A model generated the notes under the pieces. That model was not told the origin of the DNA. It saw only the letters and a list, made by a program, of their open reading frames with translations, and ran no database searches. Below, piece after piece: positions 25,855 through 34,416 of a stretch of 64,000 bases of DNA; positions within the stretch are counted from its first letter, which is position 1; each line of letters opens with the position of its first letter. A program made the position numbers and the translations under genes. The stretch comes from Planctomycetaceae bacterium. GTDB lineage: Bacteria; Planctomycetota; Planctomycetia; Planctomycetales; Planctomycetaceae. The DNA lies in contig JAGQQG010000001.1 of the NCBI GenBank assembly GCA_020426325.1, forward strand, positions 1-64,000, given 5' to 3'.

Positions 25855-27717
25855 ATGTGTGGAATCGTTGGATATGTGGGTTACCGCGGTGCTTCAGACT
25901 TCCTTCTCGAAGGATTGCATCGCTTGGAATACCGAGGTTATGACAGTGCCGGCATCGCGGTGCAACAGAATGGCGAGATTTGTATTCGCAAGAAGGCCGG
26001 CCGTGTTCAGGAACTGGTCCGACTGATTGGTGACGACCCCATTGAGGGTGCTCTGGGCATCGGCCATACCCGCTGGGCCACCCATGGAGAGACGTCCGAT
26101 CTCAACTCCCATCCGCATGTGGGAGGAAATGGCGAAGTGGTTCTGGTTCACAACGGTGTCATCGAGAACTACGACCTGTTGCGGACTCAGCTGCAGGGAC
26201 TGGGGTACGTCTTCCGCACGGGGACCGATACGGAGGCGATCGCACATCTCGTTGCCCATCACCTCAGCGAACAGATCAAGCTGGGCGAGGATGAAACGTC
26301 TCCCACGACCTGTCTCAAAGCGATCGAAGCAAGCCTGCCTAAGTTGAAGGGGACGTATGGGCTCGTCGTCTTGTTCCGCGGTCATCCCAACATGCTCATT
26401 GCCGCGCGCTGCGGGAGTCCCCTGGTCATTGGCATCGGCGATGGCGAACACTTCGTTGCCAGCGATGCAAGTCCCTTAGCAGGATATACCGACGAGGTTG
26501 TCTATCTGGCTGATCGTGAGATCGCGATGATCACACCGGACCGCATCCAGTTGATGCATCGAGACAACGGACGTCAGTCACTGTCTGTCCAGACGCTCGA
26601 CCAGGTGTCGACGGATGTCAGTCTCGATGGCTATGAACACTACATGCTCAAGGAGATCTTTGAGCAGCCGCACACGATCGAGAACGCGATGCGTGGCCGT
26701 CTGAACGACGACGAGGCAACGTCCAAATTCGGCGGGCTGAACCTGACATTGCCTCAGCTTCGCCGAGTGGACCGCATCGTGCTCACGGCATGCGGAACGA
26801 GCTGGCACGCCGGTCTGGTGGGAGAATACCTGTTCGAGGAATTCGCCCGAATCCCGACGGAGGTCGAGTATGCGAGTGAGTTACGCTATCGAAACCCTCC
26901 CCTCGGTGATCGCACGATGGTGTTTGCCATCACCCAAAGCGGCGAGACGGCCGACACGCTGGCCGCCATGCGGGAATGTCAGCGGAAAGGGCTGGCGACG
27001 ATGGCCATCTGTAATGTTGTCGGTTCGACAATTGCACGTGAAGCCGATGGGGGTGTCTTCCTCCATGCCGGCTCGGAGATCGGCGTGGCCTCGACCAAAG
27101 CCTTTACGTCGCAAGTCACCGTGCTCACGCTGCTGTCGCTCTATCTTGGACGCATGCGTCACCTCTCCCACCCAGCTGGTGAACGTATGATTCGCAAGTT
27201 ACGCGAGATGCCGAGGATGATCGAGCAGACCCTTGAATGTAACGACCTTGTGAAAGAGGTCGCTGAGAAATACTACGGCTTCAACAACTTCCTGTACCTG
27301 GGACGGCTGTACAACTTCCCGGTCGCTCTTGAGGGAGCCTTGAAGCTCAAGGAAATCAGCTACATTCACGCGGAAGGATACCCCGCTGCCGAGATGAAGC
27401 ACGGCCCGATCGCTCTTGTTGATGAGGAAACGCCCAGCGTCTTCATCGCACCGCACGGTCACATCTACCCCAAGGTGATGAGTAATCTCGAAGAGGTCAA
27501 AGCCCGAAAGGGGCCGGTCATCGCCATTGCCTGTCATGGCGATGACAAGATTGCAGAACTCGCTGACGACGTGATCTACGTGCCGGACGTGGAGGAATAC
27601 CTGCAACCCCTCGTGACCAGCATCCCGCTGCAACTGCTCGCCTACCACATTGCTTGTCTGCGGGGCTGCGACGTGGACAAGCCGCGAAACCTCGCCAAGA
27701 GTGTGACGGTGGAGTGA
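25855..27717 (+). CDS. glmS: Glutamine--fructose-6-phosphate aminotransferase
   Basis: GlmS makes glucosamine-6-phosphate, the entry to amino-sugar and UDP-GlcNAc synthesis. The 620-residue product starts MCGIVGY, so the catalytic Cys follows the initiator Met. The glutaminase domain has HTRWATHGE and HNGVIENY. Two SIS domains follow, with TACGTSWHAG, ITQSGETADT and the C-terminal KPRNLAKSVTVE. All are normal. GGAG lies nine bases before the start. A clear terminator follows the gene. I saw no glmS ribozyme fold in the 209 bases upstream. Confidence 0.97.
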   Translation: MCGIVGYVGYRGASDFLLEGLHRLEYRGYDSAGIAVQQNGEICIRKKAGRVQELVRLIGDDPIEGALGIGHTRWATHGETSDLNSHPHVGGNGEVVLVHNGVIENYDLLRTQLQGLGYVFRTGTDTEAIAHLVAHHLSEQIKLGEDETSPTTCLKAIEASLPKLKGTYGLVVLFRGHPNMLIAARCGSPLVIGIGDGEHFVASDASPLAGYTDEVVYLADREIAMITPDRIQLMHRDNGRQSLSVQTLDQVSTDVSLDGYEHYMLKEIFEQPHTIENAMRGRLNDDEATSKFGGLNLTLPQLRRVDRIVLTACGTSWHAGLVGEYLFEEFARIPTEVEYASELRYRNPPLGDRTMVFAITQSGETADTLAAMRECQRKGLATMAICNVVGSTIAREADGGVFLHAGSEIGVASTKAFTSQVTVLTLLSLYLGRMRHLSHPAGERMIRKLREMPRMIEQTLECNDLVKEVAEKYYGFNNFLYLGRLYNFPVALEGALKLKEISYIHAEGYPAAEMKHGPIALVDEETPSVFIAPHGHIYPKVMSNLEEVKARKGPVIAIACHGDDKIAELADDVIYVPDVEEYLQPLVTSIPLQLLAYHIACLRGCDVDKPRNLAKSVTVE

Positions 27718-27749
27718 CGCTTAGTCCCACCTCGGACTCGTTCGATTAA

Positions 27750-27777
27750 CCCTCGAAACCCATTTCGAGGGTTTTCT
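27750..27777 (+). terminator. Rho-independent terminator of glmS
   Basis: A perfect 9-bp stem (CCCTCGAAA at 27750-27758 with TTTCGAGGG at 27763-27771) with the four-base loop CCCA is followed by TTTTCTT. It lies 33 bases after the glmS stop. Confidence 0.92.
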
Positions 27778-27875
27778 TATGGCATCATCTGCGGTCACAG
27801 ATGAGTGGAGGTACAGACGCGTAATCCCCTGCTAAGATGGAGATGAGTCAAACCACATCCCTGATAGCTGATGCG

Positions 27876-28814
27876 ATGAAAATCTACCTTGCCAATCCAC
27901 GGGGCTTTTGTGCCGGTGTCAATATGGCGATTGACTGTCTGGACGAAGTGATTCGTCGTTTCGGGTCAAACGTTTACGTGTATCACGAGATTGTCCACAA
28001 CCGGTATGTCGTCGATCGTTTCACGCGGCAGGGGGTCACATTTGTGAATGACATCAGCGAGGTTCCCATGGGAGCCATGCTGCTGTATTCAGCTCATGGG
28101 GTTTCGCCGGAGATTCGTACTCAGGCTCGGGATCGCAAGTTGCAGACGATCGATGCGACGTGCCCGTTAGTCACCAAGGTCCATCTGGAGGCAATTAAGT
28201 ATGCAAACGAGGGATACCACATTCTGCTGATCGGACACGAAGGTCACGATGAAGTGATCGGCACCATGGGGGAAGCACCGGAGAGCATCACCCTGGTGGA
28301 GACTCCCGATGATGTCGATAAGTTGGCGTTTCCTGAAGGGGCCAAGCTTGCTTATCTCACACAGACGACGCTGAGCGTGGAAGAGGCCGGGCTGGTGATC
28401 CAAAGGCTGGAACAGCGGTTCCCGCATATCGAACATCCTCCCAAGGAGGACATCTGTTATGCGACGACGAATCGCCAACATGCGGTGACAACGCTCATCC
28501 GACAGGTCGATCTGCTGATCGTTCTCGGCAGTCAGAACAGTTCGAACAGCAGACGGCTCCGGGAGATCGGCGAGTCCGTCGGCAAGCCAGGATATTTGAT
28601 TGACGGTCCACACGAATTGCGCGAGGAATGGTTTGAGGGAATCGACAGCGTGCTCATCACCGCCGGGGCCAGTGCTCCCGAGGTTGTCGTTCAGGAGACG
28701 GTGAACCATCTCATCGACAAATATGACGCCACCCTGGAAGAGGTCACGACCCGTGAAGAGCACGTGACCTTTCCACTTCCCAAAGAGCTTCGTGTACTTG
28801 CGTCAGGGGCCTGA
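27876..28814 (+). CDS. ispH: 4-hydroxy-3-methylbut-2-enyl diphosphate reductase
   Basis: IspH carries out the last step of the MEP isoprenoid pathway, making IPP and DMAPP with a 4Fe-4S cluster. From the ATG at 27876 the product has 312 residues and starts MKIYLANPRGFCAG as family members do. Cluster ligands are Cys12, Cys96 and Cys194; active-site residues His41, His74, His124 and Glu126 are in place, as is TTNRQ near 197-201. ATGs at 27837 and 27843 would add 11-13 residues without family support. The 3' end overlaps the convergent caspase gene by 12 bases. Confidence 0.95.
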   Translation: MKIYLANPRGFCAGVNMAIDCLDEVIRRFGSNVYVYHEIVHNRYVVDRFTRQGVTFVNDISEVPMGAMLLYSAHGVSPEIRTQARDRKLQTIDATCPLVTKVHLEAIKYANEGYHILLIGHEGHDEVIGTMGEAPESITLVETPDDVDKLAFPEGAKLAYLTQTTLSVEEAGLVIQRLEQRFPHIEHPPKEDICYATTNRQHAVTTLIRQVDLLIVLGSQNSSNSRRLREIGESVGKPGYLIDGPHELREEWFEGIDSVLITAGASAPEVVVQETVNHLIDKYDATLEEVTTREEHVTFPLPKELRVLASGA

Positions 28815-31800
28815 GGCTGCGGCAGGGGCGACCTTTGCCAGTTGAATCGTTCCCGGCGACTCGACGAGATCGCTGGGTGTGATGACCGGCTTCTGGTTAC
28901 GACCGGTATTCGCATAGACCTCGTCCTTAACGAAAGAGACGAGTTCTGCGACCGTGATCACATCGTCATCCGCGATGCCTTCCCCGTCCCCCGTGTTGTC
29001 CGCACTTCCCTGCAGGCCTGAAAGGATTGAGGCGGTGAACGCTCCATGGCCGCCGCCGTATTGCTCTCCTTCAAAGGCCTCCTCCTCGGAGGCAGCAACG
29101 ACCATGCTGAGTTTACCCATCTCACGCACGCTGGACTTATTGACAATCGAACCCGATTCACAGGTGTCGAGCATCCAGATTACGTTGCATTTGAGGTCAG
29201 CGATTGCTTTCAGCTGTGTCCAGGGGATGCCCTTTTGTGCAATCTCAGCATCCGATCGGGTGTGAATCGGAGGCACGTAATGATACAGGTTGTTCACGGC
29301 CTTCCCGTGACCGGCAAGATAGACAAACACCACATCGTAGGGTTTGACTTGTGAGAGCTGTTTTTTGATCTCCTCGATCTCAAATGCAACCGAGGATGGT
29401 GTGATGAATTCGTTGCGGAGTTTGGTCGTTCGTCCAAGTTCGTACAGCCCTTCATGGCGATCGCGGTTCTCCAGTGCATGGACGATTTCCTCCATATCCT
29501 TCAGCGGATAATCGAGTTTTGGCCAGTGGTCATTGTCATAATTGTCGGAAGCCAGGGCGAGAACGTGGAGCCTGCGAAGCTGCGTCTGCTCTGGGGGATC
29601 TCCCCGATTGAAGTTTGTCGCAGTGTTATTCGCTGCATTCAAGAGGGCATCCTCTTTATTGTCGACGGCGAAGATTTGTATCCGATTCAGTTGATCGATC
29701 GTTGTTGTCTTGTAGGTCAGCAGACGGCTCGTCCGTCCATCGGCTCCCGGCTGGTCAGCCACAACGTCTTCTGTCGCATCACCCACAAAACGCCCGCCGA
29801 CAGTCGCCCGTACATCGAACATATTCGGATCGACTCCCGGTGCCGTGCGAATCTCGGCCTTAACGGTGATCTCTTCTCCCGGGCCGAATTGTTGTGAGGC
29901 CAGCGGTTCCAGGATCTTCACGTCCGGGACGCCGCCTGCCTTGGCTGCGATGTTCTCAGTGAAGTCCACGGGGACCGGTTCATTGTTCCCCTGAAGGGCG
30001 TCGACCACACTTCCAGCTCCTAACAGGTTGCGGAGCAGGTCGGGGCGTTCAAAGTCCTTCTGCAGTGTCTCAGCCGAGAGAAATCGGGGTGTGTAGTTGC
30101 GGCCGCGATTGATCTGCCAGCCGAAGAGGGTCTGACCCTCAGCAACCGACGCATCGTAGAAGCCTTCCGGCGTGAACAGGGCCCACTCATCTCGCTGATC
30201 AACGAGGAGCGTCATCAGTGGTTCCCAACCGGGCACAATCACCACGGGCTTCTGCAACTGGCCTCCGCGATTAACCGTCAACACGACCGGTTCCCACGGC
30301 TCACGCTGATCGAGTACTGCCTTCATCTGACCGGGACCGTTGGCATTCTCAAGGCCAAACTGCATCGCAGCGATGACATCTCCGTCTCGCAACTGACGTC
30401 CGTAGGCAATGCCCATGTTGAGCACATTGCGGACAACGACCTGTCCTCCTTCGAGGCCGAAGTCGGCTCCCCAGATTGATGATTGAGGAAACGCCGGATT
30501 CACGTTCGCGAGACCTGCGAGACTCCAGACCTTGATCGTCTGGTCTTCAGATCCCGAGACGAGAAAGCGGCCATCATGTGAGACGCCGACAGACAGGATC
30601 TCTCCATTGTGGTCGCGGAAGTATCGCAGCAGTCGGGGCGGTTGTCCCTGAACGGGCAAACTGTACGCATAAATGCCGTTCTGGTTCGTCGTGCCGATGG
30701 CCACGGCAAAAGGTCGTCCCTGCCCATCAGGGATGATGCAGTAATGTCCTTCAAACTCCCCCTGACGTTTCGCATTCAGGGGAATTCGGGAGACTTCGCG
30801 TCCATTCTGCACGAGAACCACAACCTGACCATTCTCGGCACGAACGGCCTGCCAACCTGCGGCGAAGGTGTCGGGCGTGATGTAGGTCTCAACAGGTGCC
30901 GGACCGGCAAAGCGTCGCAGGTCTGGTCCTGAGAAATCAAACTCCGAGAGAATCTGTCTGTCTGGAGACGTACTGAAACCAATCTGGTAAGTCGGTTGGC
31001 CCGGCTGAGGTTTCTTGAAAGCGACACGGGTCACCCGATCGGCGCGACTGTGCAGTCGGATTGGAGGCTGACCGGAGAGCGGCTTGGGAATGAGTTGGCC
31101 CGCGCCATCGATCAGTCGAAAGACGAGTACGTCCTGCGAGTCGTCCGCATGAGTCGCCAGGAATTGACCGTTCGGGCTGATCGTCACCGCATTACAATGC
31201 TCCTCCACAGAGATACTATAGAGGTCGACCAATTGTCCGGAGGCTGTGTCGTAGAGTTCGACAACTGCCTGACTCTGATTGTCCAGGAGATTCGAGACGG
31301 CGAGAATCTGTCCTCCGGGACCGAACGACATATCAGACGGGATGCGTGCCCAATGACGCAGGATCTTTGCAGTAGGTTGACCACCGCCCGTCCAGAGGAA
31401 GACGTGACCCGCATCATCAGCCGTCGCCCAGAATCGACCGTCACGGGAGCGAGTCATCGTCGGGATATAGCCGACGTGAAGCTGAGGCAGTTCGCCAAGA
31501 CGTCGAATGCCCCCAGCGACCGAGTACAGGGCGATCCGCCACTGTCCATAGGTGGCATCGAGCGGTTCGGAGACTGCTACGACATCGGGTGTGAGAAAGA
31601 TGGCTGGCTGCTCGTTGAACAGACGGTATTGATTGACATCACGGGCCGGACGAAGTTCCGCGAATGTCCAGAGACCTTGTCCGCCGGGAGGGGCTGTCCA
31701 GACCCAGACGTTGCCGTCAGAGCCGGAAGAGATGACGCGGTTCCCATCTGGGGAGAAGTCGAGACTTGTGACGGATTGCAGGTGACCGGGGAGTCCGGAT

Positions 31801-32270
31801 CGATCGTCACGGATCGCCGGGAGGGCTCCTTCGACTTCGTAGCGGTCCACGTCCATCACGATGATGTCGCCGTTCGCTCCGCGGGCGCTTTGTCCTCCAA
31901 TCGCGAGGCGTTCAGCGGTCGGGCTGAAGGCCATCGTGTTGATGAGACCTCGATTCGCCCGGGAAATCTCCCAGCGAAGCGTCTGGATGGGAGTTGCCTG
32001 ATCGCGTTCAAGATCGGGTCCCTGGTTATTCCACCCCACATCCCAGACATGGACCGTCTTGTCGAACCCGGCTGCGAACAGCCGAGCAGAATCGTTCGAG
32101 AACTCAAGGGCTCTGGTCCGTGAAGAGGGACCGTGCGTGTTGAGCACCAAACGAGGACGATCATCTTCGGGAGCGGGTTGGGCGTGAACGCTTTGTTCCA
32201 TCGCCCCCGAGAGAAGCAGCGTCAGAATAGTGAGAGAAAACGTATGCAAGCGGCTTAATATTGTCATCAT
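28803..32270 (-). CDS. Exported WD40-repeat caspase-family (C14) peptidase
   Basis: With the ATG at 32270 the product has 1155 residues. A signal peptide ends near SVHAQPAPE. Residues about 40-600 form a WD40 propeller, with blades such as ALEFSNDSARLFAAGFDKTV and SVGVSHDGRFLVSGSEDQTI. A PDZ-like stretch (RQLRDGDVIAAMQ) and the segment TPEGFYDASVAEGQTLFGW, often seen in such fusions, follow. Next comes an Ig-like region, and the C-terminal caspase domain has catalytic His988 in AGHG and Cys1037 in DTCESG. The peptidase should thus be active outside the cytoplasm, with the propeller as sensor or docking face. It is the last of five same-strand genes. The frame reaches 32417, but the signal peptide fixes the start near 32270. 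Confidence 0.88.
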   Translation of the reverse strand: MMTILSRLHTFSLTILTLLLSGAMEQSVHAQPAPEDDRPRLVLNTHGPSSRTRALEFSNDSARLFAAGFDKTVHVWDVGWNNQGPDLERDQATPIQTLRWEISRANRGLINTMAFSPTAERLAIGGQSARGANGDIIVMDVDRYEVEGALPAIRDDRSGLPGHLQSVTSLDFSPDGNRVISSGSDGNVWVWTAPPGGQGLWTFAELRPARDVNQYRLFNEQPAIFLTPDVVAVSEPLDATYGQWRIALYSVAGGIRRLGELPQLHVGYIPTMTRSRDGRFWATADDAGHVFLWTGGGQPTAKILRHWARIPSDMSFGPGGQILAVSNLLDNQSQAVVELYDTASGQLVDLYSISVEEHCNAVTISPNGQFLATHADDSQDVLVFRLIDGAGQLIPKPLSGQPPIRLHSRADRVTRVAFKKPQPGQPTYQIGFSTSPDRQILSEFDFSGPDLRRFAGPAPVETYITPDTFAAGWQAVRAENGQVVVLVQNGREVSRIPLNAKRQGEFEGHYCIIPDGQGRPFAVAIGTTNQNGIYAYSLPVQGQPPRLLRYFRDHNGEILSVGVSHDGRFLVSGSEDQTIKVWSLAGLANVNPAFPQSSIWGADFGLEGGQVVVRNVLNMGIAYGRQLRDGDVIAAMQFGLENANGPGQMKAVLDQREPWEPVVLTVNRGGQLQKPVVIVPGWEPLMTLLVDQRDEWALFTPEGFYDASVAEGQTLFGWQINRGRNYTPRFLSAETLQKDFERPDLLRNLLGAGSVVDALQGNNEPVPVDFTENIAAKAGGVPDVKILEPLASQQFGPGEEITVKAEIRTAPGVDPNMFDVRATVGGRFVGDATEDVVADQPGADGRTSRLLTYKTTTIDQLNRIQIFAVDNKEDALLNAANNTATNFNRGDPPEQTQLRRLHVLALASDNYDNDHWPKLDYPLKDMEEIVHALENRDRHEGLYELGRTTKLRNEFITPSSVAFEIEEIKKQLSQVKPYDVVFVYLAGHGKAVNNLYHYVPPIHTRSDAEIAQKGIPWTQLKAIADLKCNVIWMLDTCESGSIVNKSSVREMGKLSMVVAASEEEAFEGEQYGGGHGAFTASILSGLQGSADNTGDGEGIADDDVITVAELVSFVKDEVYANTGRNQKPVITPSDLVESPGTIQLAKVAPAAASGP

Positions 32271-32426
32271 CGGTCGGTTGATTCTCAGGGGGAGATTTGG
32301 AACGGAACGATGTGAGAGTAATGATTCGTTGACAAGTTGAATGAAGCAGCGACAAAGCCGGACATTTCGCCTCATGACTCCGAGTTGTACATGAGGCGAA
32401 ACGGCCATCGAACTCACGAATCACCA

Positions 32427-33593
32427 TTATTCACTCGGGGTCGTCTCAGTCGGAAGGTCTACCGGTGGATCGGGCTTTTCGTAGCGGACGCTCACTGCTG
32501 CCAGCAGAGTGGCTCCGAAGTGACGTTGGACGGTTTCGTAAGCAGAGCCGATTTTGGTGCCAAGTCCTGTGCCGATGTCGCCTCGAGCCTTCCCGATGAT
32601 TTCCTCTTCCGGGATGTCATCGCCGGTCCAGGCTGGGAAGAAGCTTGCCGTAATGGTGCCGATCGCCGTTGTCTCACGTTGCAATTTGGCGGTGGCCGAG
32701 TCGGGGACGTCCGTCACGAGAAACGACAGCGATTCATTGTTGTTGATATGCCAGCCATCGACGGTCCCGACCTGGCCTGCTGGAACCATCCACATGCCCA
32801 GATCGCGGAAACCTGCGTTCTCGCTGAACTCGAACGTGTTTACTCCGTCGATTGTCAGTTTCACGCCGACGTCGATCTTCGAAGCGTTATGCAGTTTGAC
32901 AACGTACTCCTGTCCCTTGTTGAGATTCACCAGAGCGAAGCCGGAGAAATCCTGTACCGGGACCGGGGTGAGTGAGCCTGCGTCTCGCAGGAAGATCTCG
33001 ATCCGGAACGGACTGGAGGCTGTCGCTGAAACGGCCGCTGTTCCCGTTATTGAAAAGGACGGTGTGGTGATGTCCTCAGCGAGCTGGTCATCTCGCTGTT
33101 CGAGAGTCTCACGTTGAGTTGCGTCGACCGCCGTCGATTCGACAGTGGTTGTTGCAAGATCTGTGGTGGCTCCCAAGAGGTTGACGACATCCTCGACACT
33201 CTCGACGGAGATCCGTTCTCGGAAGTCACCCAATGTCGCACCGGTCTGATCGATCATCTCTGCTTGAATGAGCACGATCGGATTGGGCTCCGTTTCGGAG
33301 GCGAAGGTTCCGCGGATTTCCAGTCGGGCCAATTTACTGACCTTGATATCAGCCTCGGTGAGCCGTTCTGTGAGCGCAGCCTTGATGCGGATGCCGGCAC
33401 TGGAGCTGGGGGGGCCAGCGAAGTTCCCTACGGTGACAGAGCTGTCTCCATGATCGCTGAGGTACTTCTGCACCCGGTCAACGATCCCGTCGATCGCATC
33501 ATTGAGGTCGCGGGCAGATGCTGTTTGAGGAACAGTCAGATGTGTCAGCAACAGCCACGCTGCTGCCAGACAAAAGGTTCGCATACGTATCAT
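32427..33593 (-). CDS. Exported two-domain protein, shorter paralogue of the 519-residue protein upstream
   Basis: The 388-residue product starts MIRMRTF with GGAG eight bases before the ATG, and a signal peptide ends near QTASARD. Residues about 20-140 form an alpha/beta domain with NFAGPPSSSAG and LEIRGTFASE, which faintly resembles the FlgO/LpoB-type fold. A short linker follows. The C-terminal beta-sandwich contains DVGVKLTIDGVNTFEFSE, GWHINNNESLSF and IGTITASFFPAW, and ends SVRYEKPDPPVDLP. The same blocks recur in the gene at 34417-35973, so the two arose by duplication. The gene lies between the Tyr-rich gene and the caspase gene. The function is unknown. Confidence 0.75.
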   Translation of the reverse strand: MIRMRTFCLAAAWLLLTHLTVPQTASARDLNDAIDGIVDRVQKYLSDHGDSSVTVGNFAGPPSSSAGIRIKAALTERLTEADIKVSKLARLEIRGTFASETEPNPIVLIQAEMIDQTGATLGDFRERISVESVEDVVNLLGATTDLATTTVESTAVDATQRETLEQRDDQLAEDITTPSFSITGTAAVSATASSPFRIEIFLRDAGSLTPVPVQDFSGFALVNLNKGQEYVVKLHNASKIDVGVKLTIDGVNTFEFSENAGFRDLGMWMVPAGQVGTVDGWHINNNESLSFLVTDVPDSATAKLQRETTAIGTITASFFPAWTGDDIPEEEIIGKARGDIGTGLGTKIGSAYETVQRHFGATLLAAVSVRYEKPDPPVDLPTETTPSE

Positions 33594-33810
33594 GGTGAAT
33601 ACTCCGCGGCGAGGACGCCGATTGATAGTCGTCGAGTGGTGAAGCGAACCCTGTGCGACAGAGTTTCGCCGGGAGAGGAAACGCAACGGGATGCTTCATC
33701 TTCCGGGATTCTTCCATGATTGCAAGAAATTGAAAGGAAAATGCGAACGAGGCACGGCGGAAATGGTCCGCCGTCCCTCGTTCGCGTGTTTAGAGAAACT
33801 CTCAAGCTGA

Positions 33811-34299
33811 TCAGTTACCAGCCGGAGCGTCTCCTTCTGCAGCAGGCTCACCCTCGGGAACATCCTGTCCGGGGACACCTTCCGGCGGAGCAACCTGTTC
33901 ACCGTCTTCCGATTCTGGGATCACAGGCATCGCTGCCGGAGCCGGGAAGGCAGATTCAGGGATCTCAGCCAACGTCCCCTTGCGATCCTCCTCAGCCAGA
34001 ATGGAGTACTGCTCACCATTGGTGCCTTCGAGATCGAAGCGACCCCAGTAATGGCGTGAGTGCGGGTTGTAGTAGTACACGTACCGCGGGCGTGACGGAT
34101 AGTGAATGCAGTAGTGATAGTTGTAGCTGGTGTACGTCGGCCGCGGCTTGTAGTAGTACGTTCGGTAGTAGTACGAGCGTTGCGGGTGATAATTCCAGCT
34201 TGAATAATACTGCCGGTAGGCAGCCTGCGACTGTTGGACCGTCAGCATGGTGCCGGCCAATACGGTCGCGATGATCAGAAAGCGTCGAAGACCTGTCAT
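33811..34299 (-). CDS. Small Tyr-rich exported protein
   Basis: The 162-residue product has AGGAG seven bases before its ATG and a signal peptide ending VQQSQAAYRQ. The next 60 residues are strikingly rich in Tyr, Arg and His (runs such as RSYYYRTYYYKPRP and YVYYYNPHSRHYWGRF). A short GRFDLEGTNGEQYSIL segment and an acidic Pro/Glu tail follow. Tyr/Arg-rich stretches of this kind are common in planctomycete envelope proteins and may bind polysaccharide or other proteins. It lies between the two paralogous exported genes on the same strand. I know no named family. Confidence 0.65.
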   Translation of the reverse strand: MTGLRRFLIIATVLAGTMLTVQQSQAAYRQYYSSWNYHPQRSYYYRTYYYKPRPTYTSYNYHYCIHYPSRPRYVYYYNPHSRHYWGRFDLEGTNGEQYSILAEEDRKGTLAEIPESAFPAPAAMPVIPESEDGEQVAPPEGVPGQDVPEGEPAAEGDAPAGN

Positions 34300-34416
34300 C
34301 GTGTTTCTCCTGTCAAGTTGAAGAACCGTGGTGATTGCCCGCATTCGCGCGGACCGTAGGCGTTGCTTACCAACGTGGCAAACAGAAAAGTGATCTCTTC
34401 ATCGGGAAGTCATCGG

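Noticed and set aside
30996..32123. A 375-residue frame on the plus strand opposite the WD40-caspase gene
   Set aside because: It is antisense to a well-supported gene, has no domain, and its composition follows from the codons of the opposite strand.
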